64,000 nucleotides of DNA from Filosporella fistucella. Taxonomy: Eukaryota > Ascomycota > Leotiomycetes > Helotiales. Below the pieces are notes generated by a model. That model did not search any database. It had not been told where the DNA came from and worked only from the letters and a program-made list of their open reading frames with translations. The stretch covers positions 1,984,001 through 2,048,000 of the forward strand of contig JAQJZZ010000011.1 in the NCBI GenBank assembly GCA_030077755.1. Reading direction: 5' to 3'. The position numbers were made by a program, and so were the translations under genes. Positions 1 to 10,508 of this stretch are shown in pieces. The first letter of the stretch is position 1. Every line of letters begins with the position of its first letter.

Positions 1-347
1 GACAGTAGAAGGACATCAATATGATTTCGCGGAAAAAAGGAATTCGAGTGAGAAGGAGCCGAGTAATTCCCTGTACAGGTGTTAGAGATAAGATTTTGAC
101 TGTATAAGGAGAGACTTACATTTTCGTGACAATTCATACACAGACTCTCAATTTCATCCACAACTTTCGGTTCATCATCGCCTGCTTCAGTACCATCAGT
201 TTTGCTTTCGGCCGCAGTTGGAGCGGCTTCTGGCTTTTCGCTTTGCTCCTTGATGGTAAGGTTTTCTGCTTTCTTGCCGAGACTCTCAAAAAAATCGTCG
301 AAGGCAGCACCGTCCGGTTTGGGGTCTTCCCGTGAGTTTTCAGCCAT
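1..347 (-). CDS. ZPR1: ZPR1 zinc-finger protein, 5' part only
   Basis: Amino-terminal part of ZPR1, the eEF1A-folding chaperone with two C4 zinc fingers that shuttles between cytosol and nucleus. Exon 1 is 120-347 (ATG at 345-347, 76 codons); a 49-nt intron (71-119, GTAAGT...CAG) leads into exon 2 at 70, which runs off the left edge. The first residues are acidic and disordered. The first finger then opens with VDEIESLCMNCHENG and continues across the splice as TRLLLTRIPFFREIIL and SFYC, matching the strongly conserved start of the family (CxxC, then IPFFRE, then the second Cys pair). The remaining finger, linker and second repeat lie outside the window. The next gene on the same strand lies 680 bp away. 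Family identification is firm; only the 3' extent is unknown. Confidence 0.9.
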   Translation of the reverse strand, partial: MAENSREDPKPDGAAFDDFFESLGKKAENLTIKEQSEKPEAAPTAAESKTDGTEAGDDEPKVVDEIESLCMNCHENVSLSLYSQNLISNTCTGNYSAPSHSNSFFPRNHIDVLLL

Positions 348-1027
348 GTTGTGTAATTATTTATGTCTGGTACACTGAAACGGGGTGGGATGTTGGCGGG
401 GTTAAATAGCCCCTCCGGAATTTTTTATGGGTGCAAAAGATGACGAAGACCTTGCAAGGCTGGCCACCCACAAGCCCAGGATGATCCAGGGGTGGTTTTA
501 GGGCAAGGCTGAACAGAAGAGGCTGGAATGAAAAAGTGCAAATTGGACATGGATAGTTTGGAAAAGATTCATCCAAGGAGATTAGATGTATTGCAGCAAG
601 CTGAGGTAAATGAATGTTATTCAGACTATGCTATGACCCCATACTTCCCACCTCTGATGTCCTTCCTCGGCTAGCTTTGAACTGTCTACCAATATTGAGG
701 TCGAGAGAAAACTCACTACTGTTCTGGCAATACTACCACTAGATTGAAAGGGCCAAATGTCTCAATGGCCCATAGACCATGGCTTTGCGTATCTGGAGAC
801 GACAGGAATGGGCGATTGACCTCGGCCCCAATATTTCTGAACTATCATACTTCAAAAGAAGCAGCGTCCTGATAATAGAGACCAAGGCTACCTTGTATCT
901 GCCATATTGTGCTCGTCGTGGGAACCAGGAAGACTCATCTTGCCCCAACTGTGAGCTAGGAGATTTTGCACTGCATGAGCCTCACATTTCGCGATCTCGT
1001 TATATAGATCAAAAATGATTGGCCATT
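348..1027. other. intergenic, no gene seen
   Basis: Spacer between the ZPR1 start and the RNase P subunit stop. Short open frames (for example 779-1018 on plus) lack family resemblance or splice context. It should hold the ZPR1 promoter at its left end and the 3' UTR of the next gene at its right end. I see no RNA gene or repeat. Confidence 0.5.
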
Positions 1028-1627
1028 TCAGGACTTCTTCATGAAATCCATAAGGCCTAGACCGGGTCCAATTGCTTTTGTCTTTTTGGTTGCTAATATC
1101 GCCTCCAGGCCGCTCCGCTTCTTTGACTTTGCTCGTTTCTTGTTGCTGGCAGGGGTTGAGTTTGTGTTTATTGTGACTAGACTAGCTGGGGTAGTAGACT
1201 GCTGGCTTGATAATGCGGACAACGGGTCCAATTGCTGGCGATCGGATGCAGGCTGGATGGATTGTCGGGTCTTCATGCTACAAGTCCCACACTGGTACAC
1301 CATGGTATTTGAAGTAGGCTTGGGGTTTTTAGCACTGCTCCTCCTCTTCCGATTAGCTGTGCTTTCCATTCTCAATATACCCTCCCAGCCCAGTAATATT
1401 ATTGTTCCACAAGATCCGCATGCCTTTCGCCTCTCAGGAGCTGGTGGAGGAAGCTCGTTGTTGAACATGAGACTGTCGTGTTGCGCCATGAGATATCTTG
1501 AAGTGTGCGGCGCTGTTGGAAGGAGAAGGTGGGCTGAATCTTGCATGAATTGTAGACGCGCAGATAAGTCCTTGGAAGCTCTGGCCACCAGAGCAGGTCG
1601 AGATTCCATTGCTGTTGGAATTTCCAA
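1028..1627 (-). CDS. RNase P/MRP subunit, Rpr2/Rpp21/Snm1 family
   Basis: Single-exon protein of 199 aa, ATG at 1625-1627, stop TGA at 1028-1030. Proteins of this family are zinc-ribbon subunits of the nuclear ribonucleoprotein RNase P (tRNA 5' processing) or RNase MRP (rRNA processing). The sequence shows the family layout: an N-terminal helical part (ASKDLSARLQFMQDSAHLLL), a first Cys pair in KACGSCGTIILLGWEG, and a second pair in YQCGTCSMKT about 35 residues later. The C-terminal third is basic and low in complexity (KKRAKSKKRS), ending in GLGLMDFMKKS. The length is close to yeast Snm1 and a little longer than Rpr2, so I cannot tell which of the two complexes it serves. It is divergent from DBR1 across 267 bp, another RNA-processing gene. 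Confidence 0.8.
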   Translation of the reverse strand: MEIPTAMESRPALVARASKDLSARLQFMQDSAHLLLPTAPHTSRYLMAQHDSLMFNNELPPPAPERRKACGSCGTIILLGWEGILRMESTANRKRRSSAKNPKPTSNTMVYQCGTCSMKTRQSIQPASDRQQLDPLSALSSQQSTTPASLVTINTNSTPASNKKRAKSKKRSGLEAILATKKTKAIGPGLGLMDFMKKS

Positions 1628-1894
1628 CGCGTTGTGTTTTGGTCAGAAATCGGGAAGCTCAAAATTTTACTTTGGCTATTCGCCGGAAGCGAAAATGGAA
1701 GCTACCTAGTGGCTAGGTAATTTAGCTGTAGGAAATCAAATAAAGCAACTTTCGCAACGTCCACTCTCTTTCAACTCCAAACGACAACGCAAAGTGGATC
1801 CGTACACTGTGTAGCAGTGGAAAAAAACATTAGGTCCATGGAGATGTCGTGATATTAGCCCGCCAGCTATCCGAATTTATCCCAAACGTGCACA
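1628..1894. promoter_or_regulatory. shared divergent promoter, RNase P subunit / DBR1
   Basis: Only 267 bp separate the two start codons, so both promoters must lie here or overlap the coding regions. I see no clear TATA box. The stretch is otherwise unremarkable. Confidence 0.6.
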
Positions 1895-3724
1895 ATGAAC
1901 CCCGCACTAGAAGAAACTCATGGCCTACGAATTGCTGTGGAAGGCTGTGTATGTTTGGCTGCTGCTTCTCTCCCTCATTGTTGTATGGTTACCAGTCTAA
2001 TAATCTCTATAGGGACATGGAACGTTAGATGCCATTTACTCGTCAGTCCAGAAGGCCTGCGAAGTGCGTGGTTGGGATGGGGTAGACCTTCTCATCATTG
2101 GCGGTGACTTCCAAGCAAGTTTTCCTTATTCTCAGTCATTGCAGATTTGCTAAAGATGCAGGCTGTCCGCAATGCCTCCGATCTCACTGTGATGTCCTGT
2201 CCCGTCAAGTATCGCGAAATCGGCGACTTTCATGCATACTATAGTGGAACCACAAAAGCACCTTATCTTACGATTTTTGTCGGCGGTAATCACGAAGCTA
2301 GCAGTCATCTCTGGGAGCTTTTCTACGGAGGATGGGTTGCACCGAATATCTTTTACATGGGTGCAGCAAATGTTGTCCGCCTTGGTGGTGTGCGTATTGC
2401 TGGAATGTCTGGCATCTGGAAGGGTTACAACTACAATAAGCAGCATCATGAACGGCTGCCATATAGCGAAGATGATGTGAAGTCGATCTATCACGTCCGA
2501 GAACTCGATATCAGGAAACTGCTCTTGCTGAGAACACAGGTTGACATTGGTATAAGCCACGATTGGCCTCGAGCGATAGAGAACTTTGGAAATTCCAGTG
2601 AACTATTTAGATGGAAACCTGACTTTGAGCAGGAATCAAAAGATGGAACCTTGGGAAGTGAAGCTGCGTTACACGTTCTGGACAGATTGAGACCGCCGTA
2701 CTGGTTTGCCGCTCATATGCATTGCAGGTTTGCTGCAACAAAAACATACGAAGATGGACTGAAAAATGATGAGCCACCTGCTGTGGTTCCCAAAAGGGTC
2801 AATGGCAACGAACCAGCGGTTACACTCAATACGGACGAAATCGATCTTGACCTGGACGACGACGAGGATCTAGCCAATTCAGGACAACCTCCATCTAACA
2901 TTATGCCCTCGAGGCAAAGCCAGAACGGGATCTTTCTGAATAAGGAAGCTTCAGATTGCCAGACTCCTTTGTCAAATGTACCAGATGATATTCGGTCACA
3001 ATTGCCTGCATCGTTCTCAAGGCCAACTGCACCATCTGGTCGTACACAACCTGGCCAGCCTACACCACCAACTATCACAAATAAGACTGTCAGATTCCTT
3101 GCACTAGATAAGTGTTTGCCTTCGCGTAAGTTCCTCCAGCTTCTCGAGGTCTGTCCTGTGAGCTCTGAAGGAGGTTCTGGTGTACGCTCTAAATCAACAT
3201 CCGACTCAAAATCTCGGCCTAGACCTGTATTTGAGTATGATTCGGAGTGGCTAGCCATAACCCGTGTTTTTGCTGCCGAAATGGTATTTGGGGATAGGCA
3301 TGCCCAGGTGTCACGAAATTTGGGCGAGACTCATTATCAGCCACTCATCGAAAAGGAGCAAGATTGGGTTGACGCAAATATCGTCAAAGCTGGTAAGCTG
3401 CAGATCCCGGAAAATTTTGTTCTTACCGCACCTCCATTTCAGGTTGGGACCCCCACGATAATCAGTGAGGGCCCAGTAGAGTACGACAACCCTCAGATGC
3501 AACAGTTTTGTGATCTTGTAGGTATCGAGAACAAATTCTCAGCAACGGAAGAAGAAAGGGGAGAGAGAATGCGGCAAGGACCTCCGCCTCCGCAGCAAAG
3601 ACATGATGGGGGCTTTCGTAGAGGAGGCAGAGGATTTGGAAATGGTGGTGACCGAGGACGTGGAAGGGGTGGGGGAAGAGGGAGAGGTGGGGGAAGAGGA
3701 AGAGGCAGAGGCAGAGGTTGGTAG
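1895..3724 (+). CDS. DBR1: RNA lariat debranching enzyme
   Basis: Exons 1895-1948, 2013-2114, 2162-3724; 572 aa. The enzyme hydrolyses the 2'-5' branch of excised intron lariats in the nucleus. The metallophosphoesterase motifs appear in order: RIAVEGCGHG, GGDFQAVRN, FVGGNHE, then GISHDWP and AAHMHCRF with the metal-binding histidines. The metallophosphoesterase domain fills roughly residues 10-250, followed by a disordered acidic stretch (DEIDLDLDDDEDL), a conserved C-terminal domain (YDSEWLAITRVFA onward) and an RGG tail. Exon 2 is essential because it supplies residues 19-52. The second intron (2115-2161) begins GCAAGT, not GT: only this gives the conserved FQ/AVRN join in frame, so it is a GC-AG intron. 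The ATG chosen puts the RIAVEGC motif at residue 12. Family assignment is certain. Confidence 0.95.
2115..2161 (+). other. GC-AG intron in DBR1
   Basis: A 47-nt intron starting CAA/GCAAGT and ending GATGCAG. The only GT nearby (2119) does not restore the frame with any of the three candidate AGs, whereas the GC donor gives the family-conserved GDFQAVRN. GCAAGT is the usual form of the minor GC donor class, where strong pairing at the following positions compensates for the C. Confidence 0.85.
3610..3721 (+). repeat. RGG/RG-rich coding repeat at DBR1 C terminus
   Basis: Purine-rich in-frame repeat encoding a glycine-arginine tail (FRRGG, GRGFG, then RGRGRGGG-type units) up to the final GRGW and the stop. 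It is an RNA-binding and arginine-methylation type of sequence and is not part of the catalytic core. Confidence 0.85.
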
Positions 3725-3827
3725 CTGTCTACTACGATCGGATATTCGGTGTTCAGAAGATACCCATTTTTTACTGCAAAAGTCGCCACGGTCTTGAGAC
3801 TGCGTGGTTTTGAAGCAACTCTGAGAT

Positions 3828-4033
3828 TTATACAATGGGCCCGTAGGCAAGCAATGCTTGCACAATAGCCGATTTGTGCAACCTGGTAGCTTTCTGGGTT
3901 CCGTTGAGCACACGAGCAGCTTCCCAGAGCCCACTGCCTCTTTCTCCCTCCAAACAAAACGTAGCGGGAGCAATTGCATGAACCCAGATGGGGTCTTTAT
4001 CACCATTTCTGGCGTGAAGACCAATACCAGGCG
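3828..4033 (-). CDS. possible 3' exon of an unrecognised minus-strand gene
   Basis: A minus-strand frame that looks coding but that I cannot assign. It reads APGIGLHARNGDKDPIWV, then PATFCLEGERGSG, then a helical end (RLHKSAIVQALLAYGPIV) and TAA at 3828-3830. There is no in-frame ATG. A plausible acceptor (TTGCAATTAG) at 4034-4036 would start the exon at 4033. A candidate upstream exon begins with ATG in the minus frame near 4387 (LWNNPPLFTSEHGFLDRLH) and has a GTACAA donor, but I could not connect the two convincingly. It would be convergent with DBR1, about 100 bp between stops. It may be a small conserved fungal protein or chance. Confidence 0.3.
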
Positions 4034-5183
4034 CTAATTGCAACTTCTCACTTAACAAACTCGCAGCAAAGCCATTAACATGATGTCACAAGCAGCCGGT
4101 CGCGGCGAAGTCACGATGTGGTACTCGAATCTCGAATAGGGCAGATGCTGAGCTGAGTCTTTGTCCAAAACGCCGAAAAAGTGATCATGTACCAAAGGCT
4201 TTGTCTATGAGCTTCTTATTTTTCATGTCACAAGACGGCGGAACCTGGCATTGTCTCAAGTTGCCTTCAGAACTGACAAATTTAGTAACAAATATTGTAC
4301 CTGAACATCTGCTGACCAGTGCGAGTCGACGTGAAGGCGGTCAAGGAAGCCGTGCTCTGAAGTGAAAAGGGGTGGATTGTTCCAGAGCATCGGCGGCGAG
4401 CAGTCTTCTATATTTTCCCCGGCTTCCCCCACAAAATTTGAATCGAGAAAGCCCAGAATTGCGCGTAAAGGTAGTGGGGACCGAGCGGGCGAGGTGATTG
4501 TTTTTTTCTTGATATTTGATTTCCTGATTGTCGAGAAAGTCATCGGTTTGGTCGGTTACGTCGAAAAGCGTTTCGACGGTTTGCCCGCCATCACAGGCTG
4601 TTCAAAATCCGGGTCAAGCCGAAAACATCATTCCAGCGTCTAGCCACCCTCGATAGCCACCCTCGAGCCACCCACTACCCGACCTACGAGCCTACCTTAC
4701 TCGCCAGTGCAGCGTCACAGACGGCAGAATTCTCAAAAATCTTTGTGACGAATCATATCAAACCCTTTCTCCACGCTCACGCTTGACATCCCTCAATTGC
4801 CAGAGCTCAACACCAACAACCTTATCAAACATCCATTTTACCCATCAATCGGTCATCCTGCTGCTTGCTTACCTTTGCTGAGCTGTCTCGGCTTCAATTC
4901 GACTGCAAACGCACAAGATCCCGCTCTGTCGACTGGTTACCCACGTATTAGAATCTGGACTGAATGGCTTCCCTGGGCGGGCTTTTATTTGACCAACGAA
5001 GCTGTATTTCTTTCCTTCCTCATTGACCTACAGGTCAGTGGGAGTTTCTCCCTCAAGAGATCTGCGGGATTTATTAAATTGCTATTGCATATCAAAATCC
5101 TGGAAGTTCATTGCCGCTCACGCATGTGAAACTCTCGAAATACACCTCACAACAATTTCACTATTGAACGTACCACATCTACA
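4034..5183. promoter_or_regulatory. upstream region of GDE1 gene
   Basis: About 1.1 kb before the GDE1 start. It holds the possible upstream exon(s) of the minus-strand frame noted at 3828-4033, a pyrimidine-rich and CCACCC-rich stretch at 4640-4800, and an open frame at 4797-5129 that reads like 5' UTR. No clear gene of its own. Confidence 0.4.
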
Positions 5184-8100
5184 ATGAAGTTTGGACGCAA
5201 GTAAGCACTCCTATATCTACCTGCATAAACCAGTCCTTATTACTGCTGCCACAACACCCAGCTGACTGGTTACTCACAGTCTACCACGAAACCAGGTGCC
5301 AGAATGGTCGTCGTCTTACATCAACTACAAGGGACTGAAAAAACTCATAAAGGCAGCGGTTGCGGCCGTGAAGTCGGGCAAAGATGCGGATCTTGCTGGT
5401 AGCTAGCACATATATCTGCCACATTGAAGTTAACTGACCGTTTCATCTAGAATTCTTCTTCTCTCTGGACCGAAACCTTGAGGATGTGGATGCATTTTAC
5501 AACAAAAAGTTTGCTGACGCTTCACGACGTTTGAAGCTTCTTCAGGATCGCTATGGAACATCGAAGCAGTCCTTAAGTGAATTGGATCGGAATGACATCG
5601 ACGAACTTATGGATGCTCTGCTGGAGCTACGGAGCCAGCTCCGTAAGCTACAGTGGTTTGGGGAGGTCAATCGAAAAGGATTTGTGAAGATCACAAAGAA
5701 ATTGGACAAAAAAGTCTCCAATGTTTGCACACAACAACGATACTTGGCGTCGAAGGTAGATACAAAGCCATTTGCAGCAAACGTCACGCTTCAAGCAGCT
5801 ATGAAGATCATTAATGACTGGCTTTCTATTTTGGGGGAAGCCAAATCCCAGGATGACACTCAATCGGTCCATTCTGTGCACTCTATCAAGCGGGTGTCTT
5901 CGAGATCGATTCTCAATCTACCGAATGGTCTCCTAGATACTGTCGACCAGGCTGTTCGAAACGACGATGTACCGATTCTACAAGAAACACTGGCTGAGGC
6001 CAATTTGGAGGAAGATGACCCGGCCATGCAAAAGCTTTTCGTGAATCTCTTGCAAAGATCTATTTCATGCAAATCTAAAATGTCGATCAGCTATCTTCTG
6101 AAGCAGATCAAAACTTTAGATGAAGCAGATGACATAAATGAGCGGAATTGTCTCCATCGTCTGGTCATTTCCATCGGACGTGCAAAATCTGCCGACAAAG
6201 AAACACAACCTGCCGCAGTCACCTTGATGGTGCCCACAAATGATACACGTTATCTAACTCCAGCTTCTAGCCCTCCATTTGGCCCAGCTCGGAGTAATCT
6301 GAAGGAGTCCACTCTACTGAGCTTGAACGACGAGTCTGTACGACTTCTGGCCTATGTTTTAGCCGAGCTGCAACCTCATCAACACGTCGCACTGAAAACG
6401 AAGGACACATATGGAAGACTGCCATTGCATTATGCTGCACAATTTGGGTTTGTTATCGTCTGCGAGCTGGTCATGAAGCACATGCAGGATTGGGGCCAAT
6501 TTGATGTGACCAAAGGGATTGATGCACCAGAGTGGCAAGACAATGAGGGTCTAGCACCGCTTCATCTCAGCGTGATTGGCGGCCATCCCTTGACAACTAG
6601 AGCACTCCTCAAGGGAGAAAATTGGCAAGGCCATAACGATCAGAAAGCCGATCTTAGGAGAGATATCTCGAAATCAAGCGCAGTTCTTGCTCTCGCCACC
6701 AAGTCGAACTTCATGAAGATCGTGAAGCTTCTGGTAGACGCTGGTGTTGACATCAACTGGCAGGACGAGCTGGGTGAAACAGCCCTTCATGTTGCCGCGA
6801 GATTCGGCCATGAGGAATGCGCTCGAATCCTCCTTGAAGGAACTCTCAATCAAGTAGCAGATTTTGAATTGACTGAGAAGACTTTTTCTTGGACGCCGCT
6901 GCATGTTGCTTGCGTGGATGGTCACCTGTCCATTGTGGAGCTTCTCATTGCTGCCGGGGCAGACATCAACAAGCCAGATGCATCCGGGTGGACCGGGAGA
7001 GAGCACGCGGCTTTACGAGGCCACATGGCCATTGCAGAGAAGTTGGCGGAAGCCGCTCTAGAAAGCTCTGCATCCACATCCGATGGTTCTGAAGATTCTG
7101 CGAGCACTGCAGCATCATCACCGCCGATTCTTTCCTCAATGGAGGCATCACGCTCTCAGATTACCAACTTGAGAACAACAGAGCCTGTGAAAACCTTCGG
7201 ACATCGTTATTTGACCAAAGAGAGCTTGGTGCTGGTCAGCTTAGGCTCGATGGACATGCGGAAAGACGTGCCTGCGGTCAAGCTGGAACGGATCCCTATT
7301 GCCGAGGCTCATGCTACCCAACTTGATACAGCTTTGTCAGTCATCGTCAGTGCTAGTGGTGCTCAAGGAGAACCAACTATTATCGATCTTCCAGTTCAAG
7401 ATAATATCTCAACGGAACCTATGGTTTTTACTACTGTCGATGCTGCAAAAGTTAAGCTCTATTTTGACATAGTTCCGACATACTCTGGAAGCAAAGAAAA
7501 TAAAGTCGGAAGAGGCGTCGCCATACTGTCCAGTATTAAGCAAGCCATCGGTCTCAAGCGTATGAACCTGCAAGGAGACGTGAGCGTCCCAATTATGAGC
7601 ACGGACCTTGAGGTTATTGGAACGGTCAATTTTAATTTCCTCGTTATCACGCCATTCTCTCATCCCAATATGAGTGTCACAACGAAACAAACATACTGGA
7701 AGGAGATGTCATCGACCATGGTGATTGGACACCGTGGGCTCGGAAAAAACGTCACTTCCAACAGATCCCTACAACTTGGAGAAAACACTTTGCAGTCTTT
7801 CATTGCTGCAGCCAACCTTGGTGCCAATTACGTCGAATTTGATGTACAGCTCACTAAGGACCATGTTCCAGTCATTTACCACGACTTTTTAGTCAGCGAG
7901 ACAGGAATTGATGCCCCAGTCCATACATTGACTCTCGAGCAATTTTTGCACGTCAATGATACAACACCTCGCGCTTCAAGACCTCCTTCGCCACCAAGAG
8001 TTAGCCCTCAGATGCGTGTCGTCAGGGGCATGGATCGCCAACGGTCATTGTCTCTTGGTCATGTGCTACCTGAATACGACATGGCAGAAAGAATGAAGCA

Positions 8101-8836
8101 TACCCGAGATTTTAAGGAAAAGGGGTTCAAAGCCAACTCCCGGGGAAATTTTATTCAAGCCCCCTTCACGACCTTAGAAGAGATGTTTGTCAAGTTGCCC
8201 CAGGATGTAGGTTTCAATATCGAGATGAAATACCCCATGCTACATGAGTCTGAAGAACACGATATGGATGCATACGCCGTGGAGCTAAACAGCTTTGTGG
8301 ATACGGTCCTTACAAAGGTCTATGATCTGGGCAAGAAGCGAAAAATCATATTCAGCAGTTTTAATCCGGATATTTGTCTACTCTTGAGCTTCAAGCAGCC
8401 GAGTATTCCAATTTTATTTTTGACAGACGCAGGAACCAGCCCTGTCGGCGACATCCGAGCGAGCAGTCTACAAGAAGCTATCCGCTTCGCAAGTCGCTGG
8501 AATTTGCTTGGAGTTGTCAGTGCTGCTGAACCCCTGTGTAACAGCCCAAGGCTGGTGAAGGTCGTCAAAGAGAATGGCTTGGTGTGTGTTAGTTATGGCT
8601 CATTGAATAACGATCCAGTAAAAGTACAGGTAAGTCCATATTATTTCAGTTCCAAAAACGCGAAAACTAATTCTATGTAGCAACAAGTCAAGGAAGGCAT
8701 CGATGCCGTGATAGTCGACAGTGTGTTGAAGATCCGCAATGGGCTGACCAAGAATGCTGCAAAAGCAACTCTTTCACTTCCTCCTGGGCATCTGATCAAT
8801 GGCGTTGGTGCTGTGAATGGTCCTGTCGTCATTTGA
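5184..8836 (+). CDS. GDE1: SPX-ankyrin-GDPD glycerophosphocholine phosphodiesterase
   Basis: Exons 5184-5200, 5280-5398, 5451-8629, 8681-8836; 1156 aa. Gde1-type proteins hydrolyse glycerophosphocholine to glycerol-3-phosphate and choline in the cytosol and are tied to phosphate status. The tiny first exon encodes MKFGRN; the join gives NLPRNQVPEWSSSYINYKGL, the typical SPX start. SPX covers residues 1 to about 160 (lysines YKGLKKLIK fit the inositol-polyphosphate pocket). Ankyrin repeats run about 360-540 (GRLPLHYAAQFG, GETALHVAARFGH, SWTPLHVACVDGH). The GDPD domain runs from about 800 with VIGHRGLGKN, GENTLQSF, YVEFDVQLTKD and VIYHDF, retaining the His, Glu and Asp residues expected of an active enzyme. 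This favours GDE1 over the regulatory relative Pho81/NUC-2, which shares the architecture. The last short exon supplies the barrel's end. Confidence 0.85.
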
Positions 8837-9116
8837 TTCTGCGTTCAGTTACTTCGCGAAGAGTTCGGTTATTGAAATGTATATAGATATTCTGCAGACG
8901 GAATAGAATGGCGGTGGACTTGATTTTGATGTTTCAAACGAGTTTCTTGATGAGCCGGCTTCATCTTTAAGAAAGTGTTGAGATATAGGTTTCAGTTATT
9001 TTTATATCTGGTGACGTATGCTGATGGCACATTCAATACTAGGTATACTCGAATCGACACACGCCATTCCGTAGTACAGGCTGGAATCGATAGCTGATGC
9101 ATCGATATGCCTTCTT
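8837..9116. other. convergent 3' ends of GDE1 and CE15 genes
   Basis: A 280-bp spacer between two converging stop codons. It holds only 3' UTR-like AT-rich sequence (runs such as TTATTTTTATATC near 9000). Confidence 0.6.
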
Positions 9117-10508
9117 TTAACTCGGCGCATCCCAAGGATACGCAGTCGTCATCGGCGCCCATGGGCTAAGATCATTATAGTTCCTTGCCGTAACAGTACC
9201 CTGGAAGATCTGCTGAACAAAAGGTAGAACATTGGTGCTGTGCCACAGCCAAATTAGCAATCCATGTTATGGTTTGGTGTATCCGTTAAGTATTTGACTC
9301 AAGGACTTAATTATTCAAGCACAGGATGAACTCACTATCCTGAATTATCACAATGTCCGCCATCTCTCAAGGCCATTCCGATCTTAGTCTTAGGCATATC
9401 CGCTCTGTTATTCAAAGACCTTCCACCTGGTACTAATGATCGTGGGGTTGGTTTTGTGAGTCCGTCACCGATCCAGTCATAGACAATCTTTGCGGCTGGA
9501 TAAACTGCAACTGCTGTCCCTTTGCTATTAGTATAGGGATCGGACCGCCCCTGGTCGATGATCAACGCTCTTGGAGCGATCGCCGCCGCAATCGTGTGGG
9601 CATCAAATGGCACCTGCTCAGACTTCCCAACAAATGTTCCGAGACCAGAGTTACTCCACCATCCGGCTCCCGATTTCGAATTCTCCAATGTCTCGTCTTG
9701 GCCACTTAGCCCATGATATCTATAAGGACCCAATCCTTGGACACCACTGCTCATGGGCATGGTTACAGTAATGCGCTCATCGAAGAGCCCTGCAGCGAGA
9801 GCAGCCTTTCCGAGTCGAGAACAGCCCGTCACGCCGACTTTCTTTGAATCAATTTCTGGAACTTGCAACTCAATCCCATCTAGCACTCGATGAAAGCCCC
9901 AAGCCCATGACACCAGAGTGCCTATTCACCTCATCAGAATAGTACCTTTCTCATGAGTCATTTGGACATTACTCACCAATATCTCTGCCTTTATAGAGAG
10001 TCCAAAAGGATCCTGTCTTGCTGTTGCTATCTGCAGCTACGCTCGAGTAGTCAAATGTGACTACTGCAATTCCTTTATTTACGTATGCAGCATTGTCAAT
10101 GCCTCCAATTGCAATAACCACCCCCACAGGCGACGTTTTAGAAGCAGTATTTGGCAAATTGATGGTCGCTGCGATACTCGCCTTATTTCCCCCCACAGTG
10201 ACGATCACGGTCAAAGACTTTCCAGACCGTGTGGCGGTTACATTCTCTAGAGAATGGTCGGGGTAGTAGCCGTATTGATACTCCTGAAGCATCTTTATGA
10301 TTTCGGGTCGTCGACACGCAAACCATTCTTCCTTGGTTTTGACTCTTGTTACGCCATCGAGATAGGTGAAAGGGTCTGGTAAGGTTGAAATTTTTTTGAA
10401 TGTGTCGGCTTTTGGAAATGGAGATGGTGTTGTCGGACATGTCCCAGCATATTTTGCCAGGAGCAGAGAAGGGAGTAGCGAGAATGCGAGGATGGGTAAT
10501 AAAAGCAT
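9117..10508 (-). CDS. secreted glucuronoyl methylesterase, CE15
   Basis: Minus-strand exons 9977-10508, 9336-9921, 9117-9237; 412 aa. CE15 enzymes cut the ester between 4-O-methyl-glucuronic acid of xylan and lignin alcohols, outside the cell. The ATG at 10506-10508 opens a clean signal peptide (MLLLPILAFSLLPSLLLA); the frame further upstream has no ATG. The family order is present: LDG, W..RR.EI..LQ..QYGYYP, the serine nucleophile in VGVTGCSRLGKAALA near residue 214, the PMSSG loop, and the histidine in GGHC near 367. The third exon, found from its splice signals, adds the usual tail (FVQQIF to PWDAPS). There is no cellulose-binding module, unlike Trichoderma Cip2. It suggests the fungus grows on plant cell walls. 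Confidence 0.9.

Noticed and set aside
1041..1709. 222-aa plus frame over the RNase P subunit gene
   Set aside because: Exact antisense shadow of the recognised zinc-ribbon gene.
4797..5129. 110-aa plus frame before GDE1
   Set aside because: No recognisable protein; it lies in what should be the GDE1 leader.
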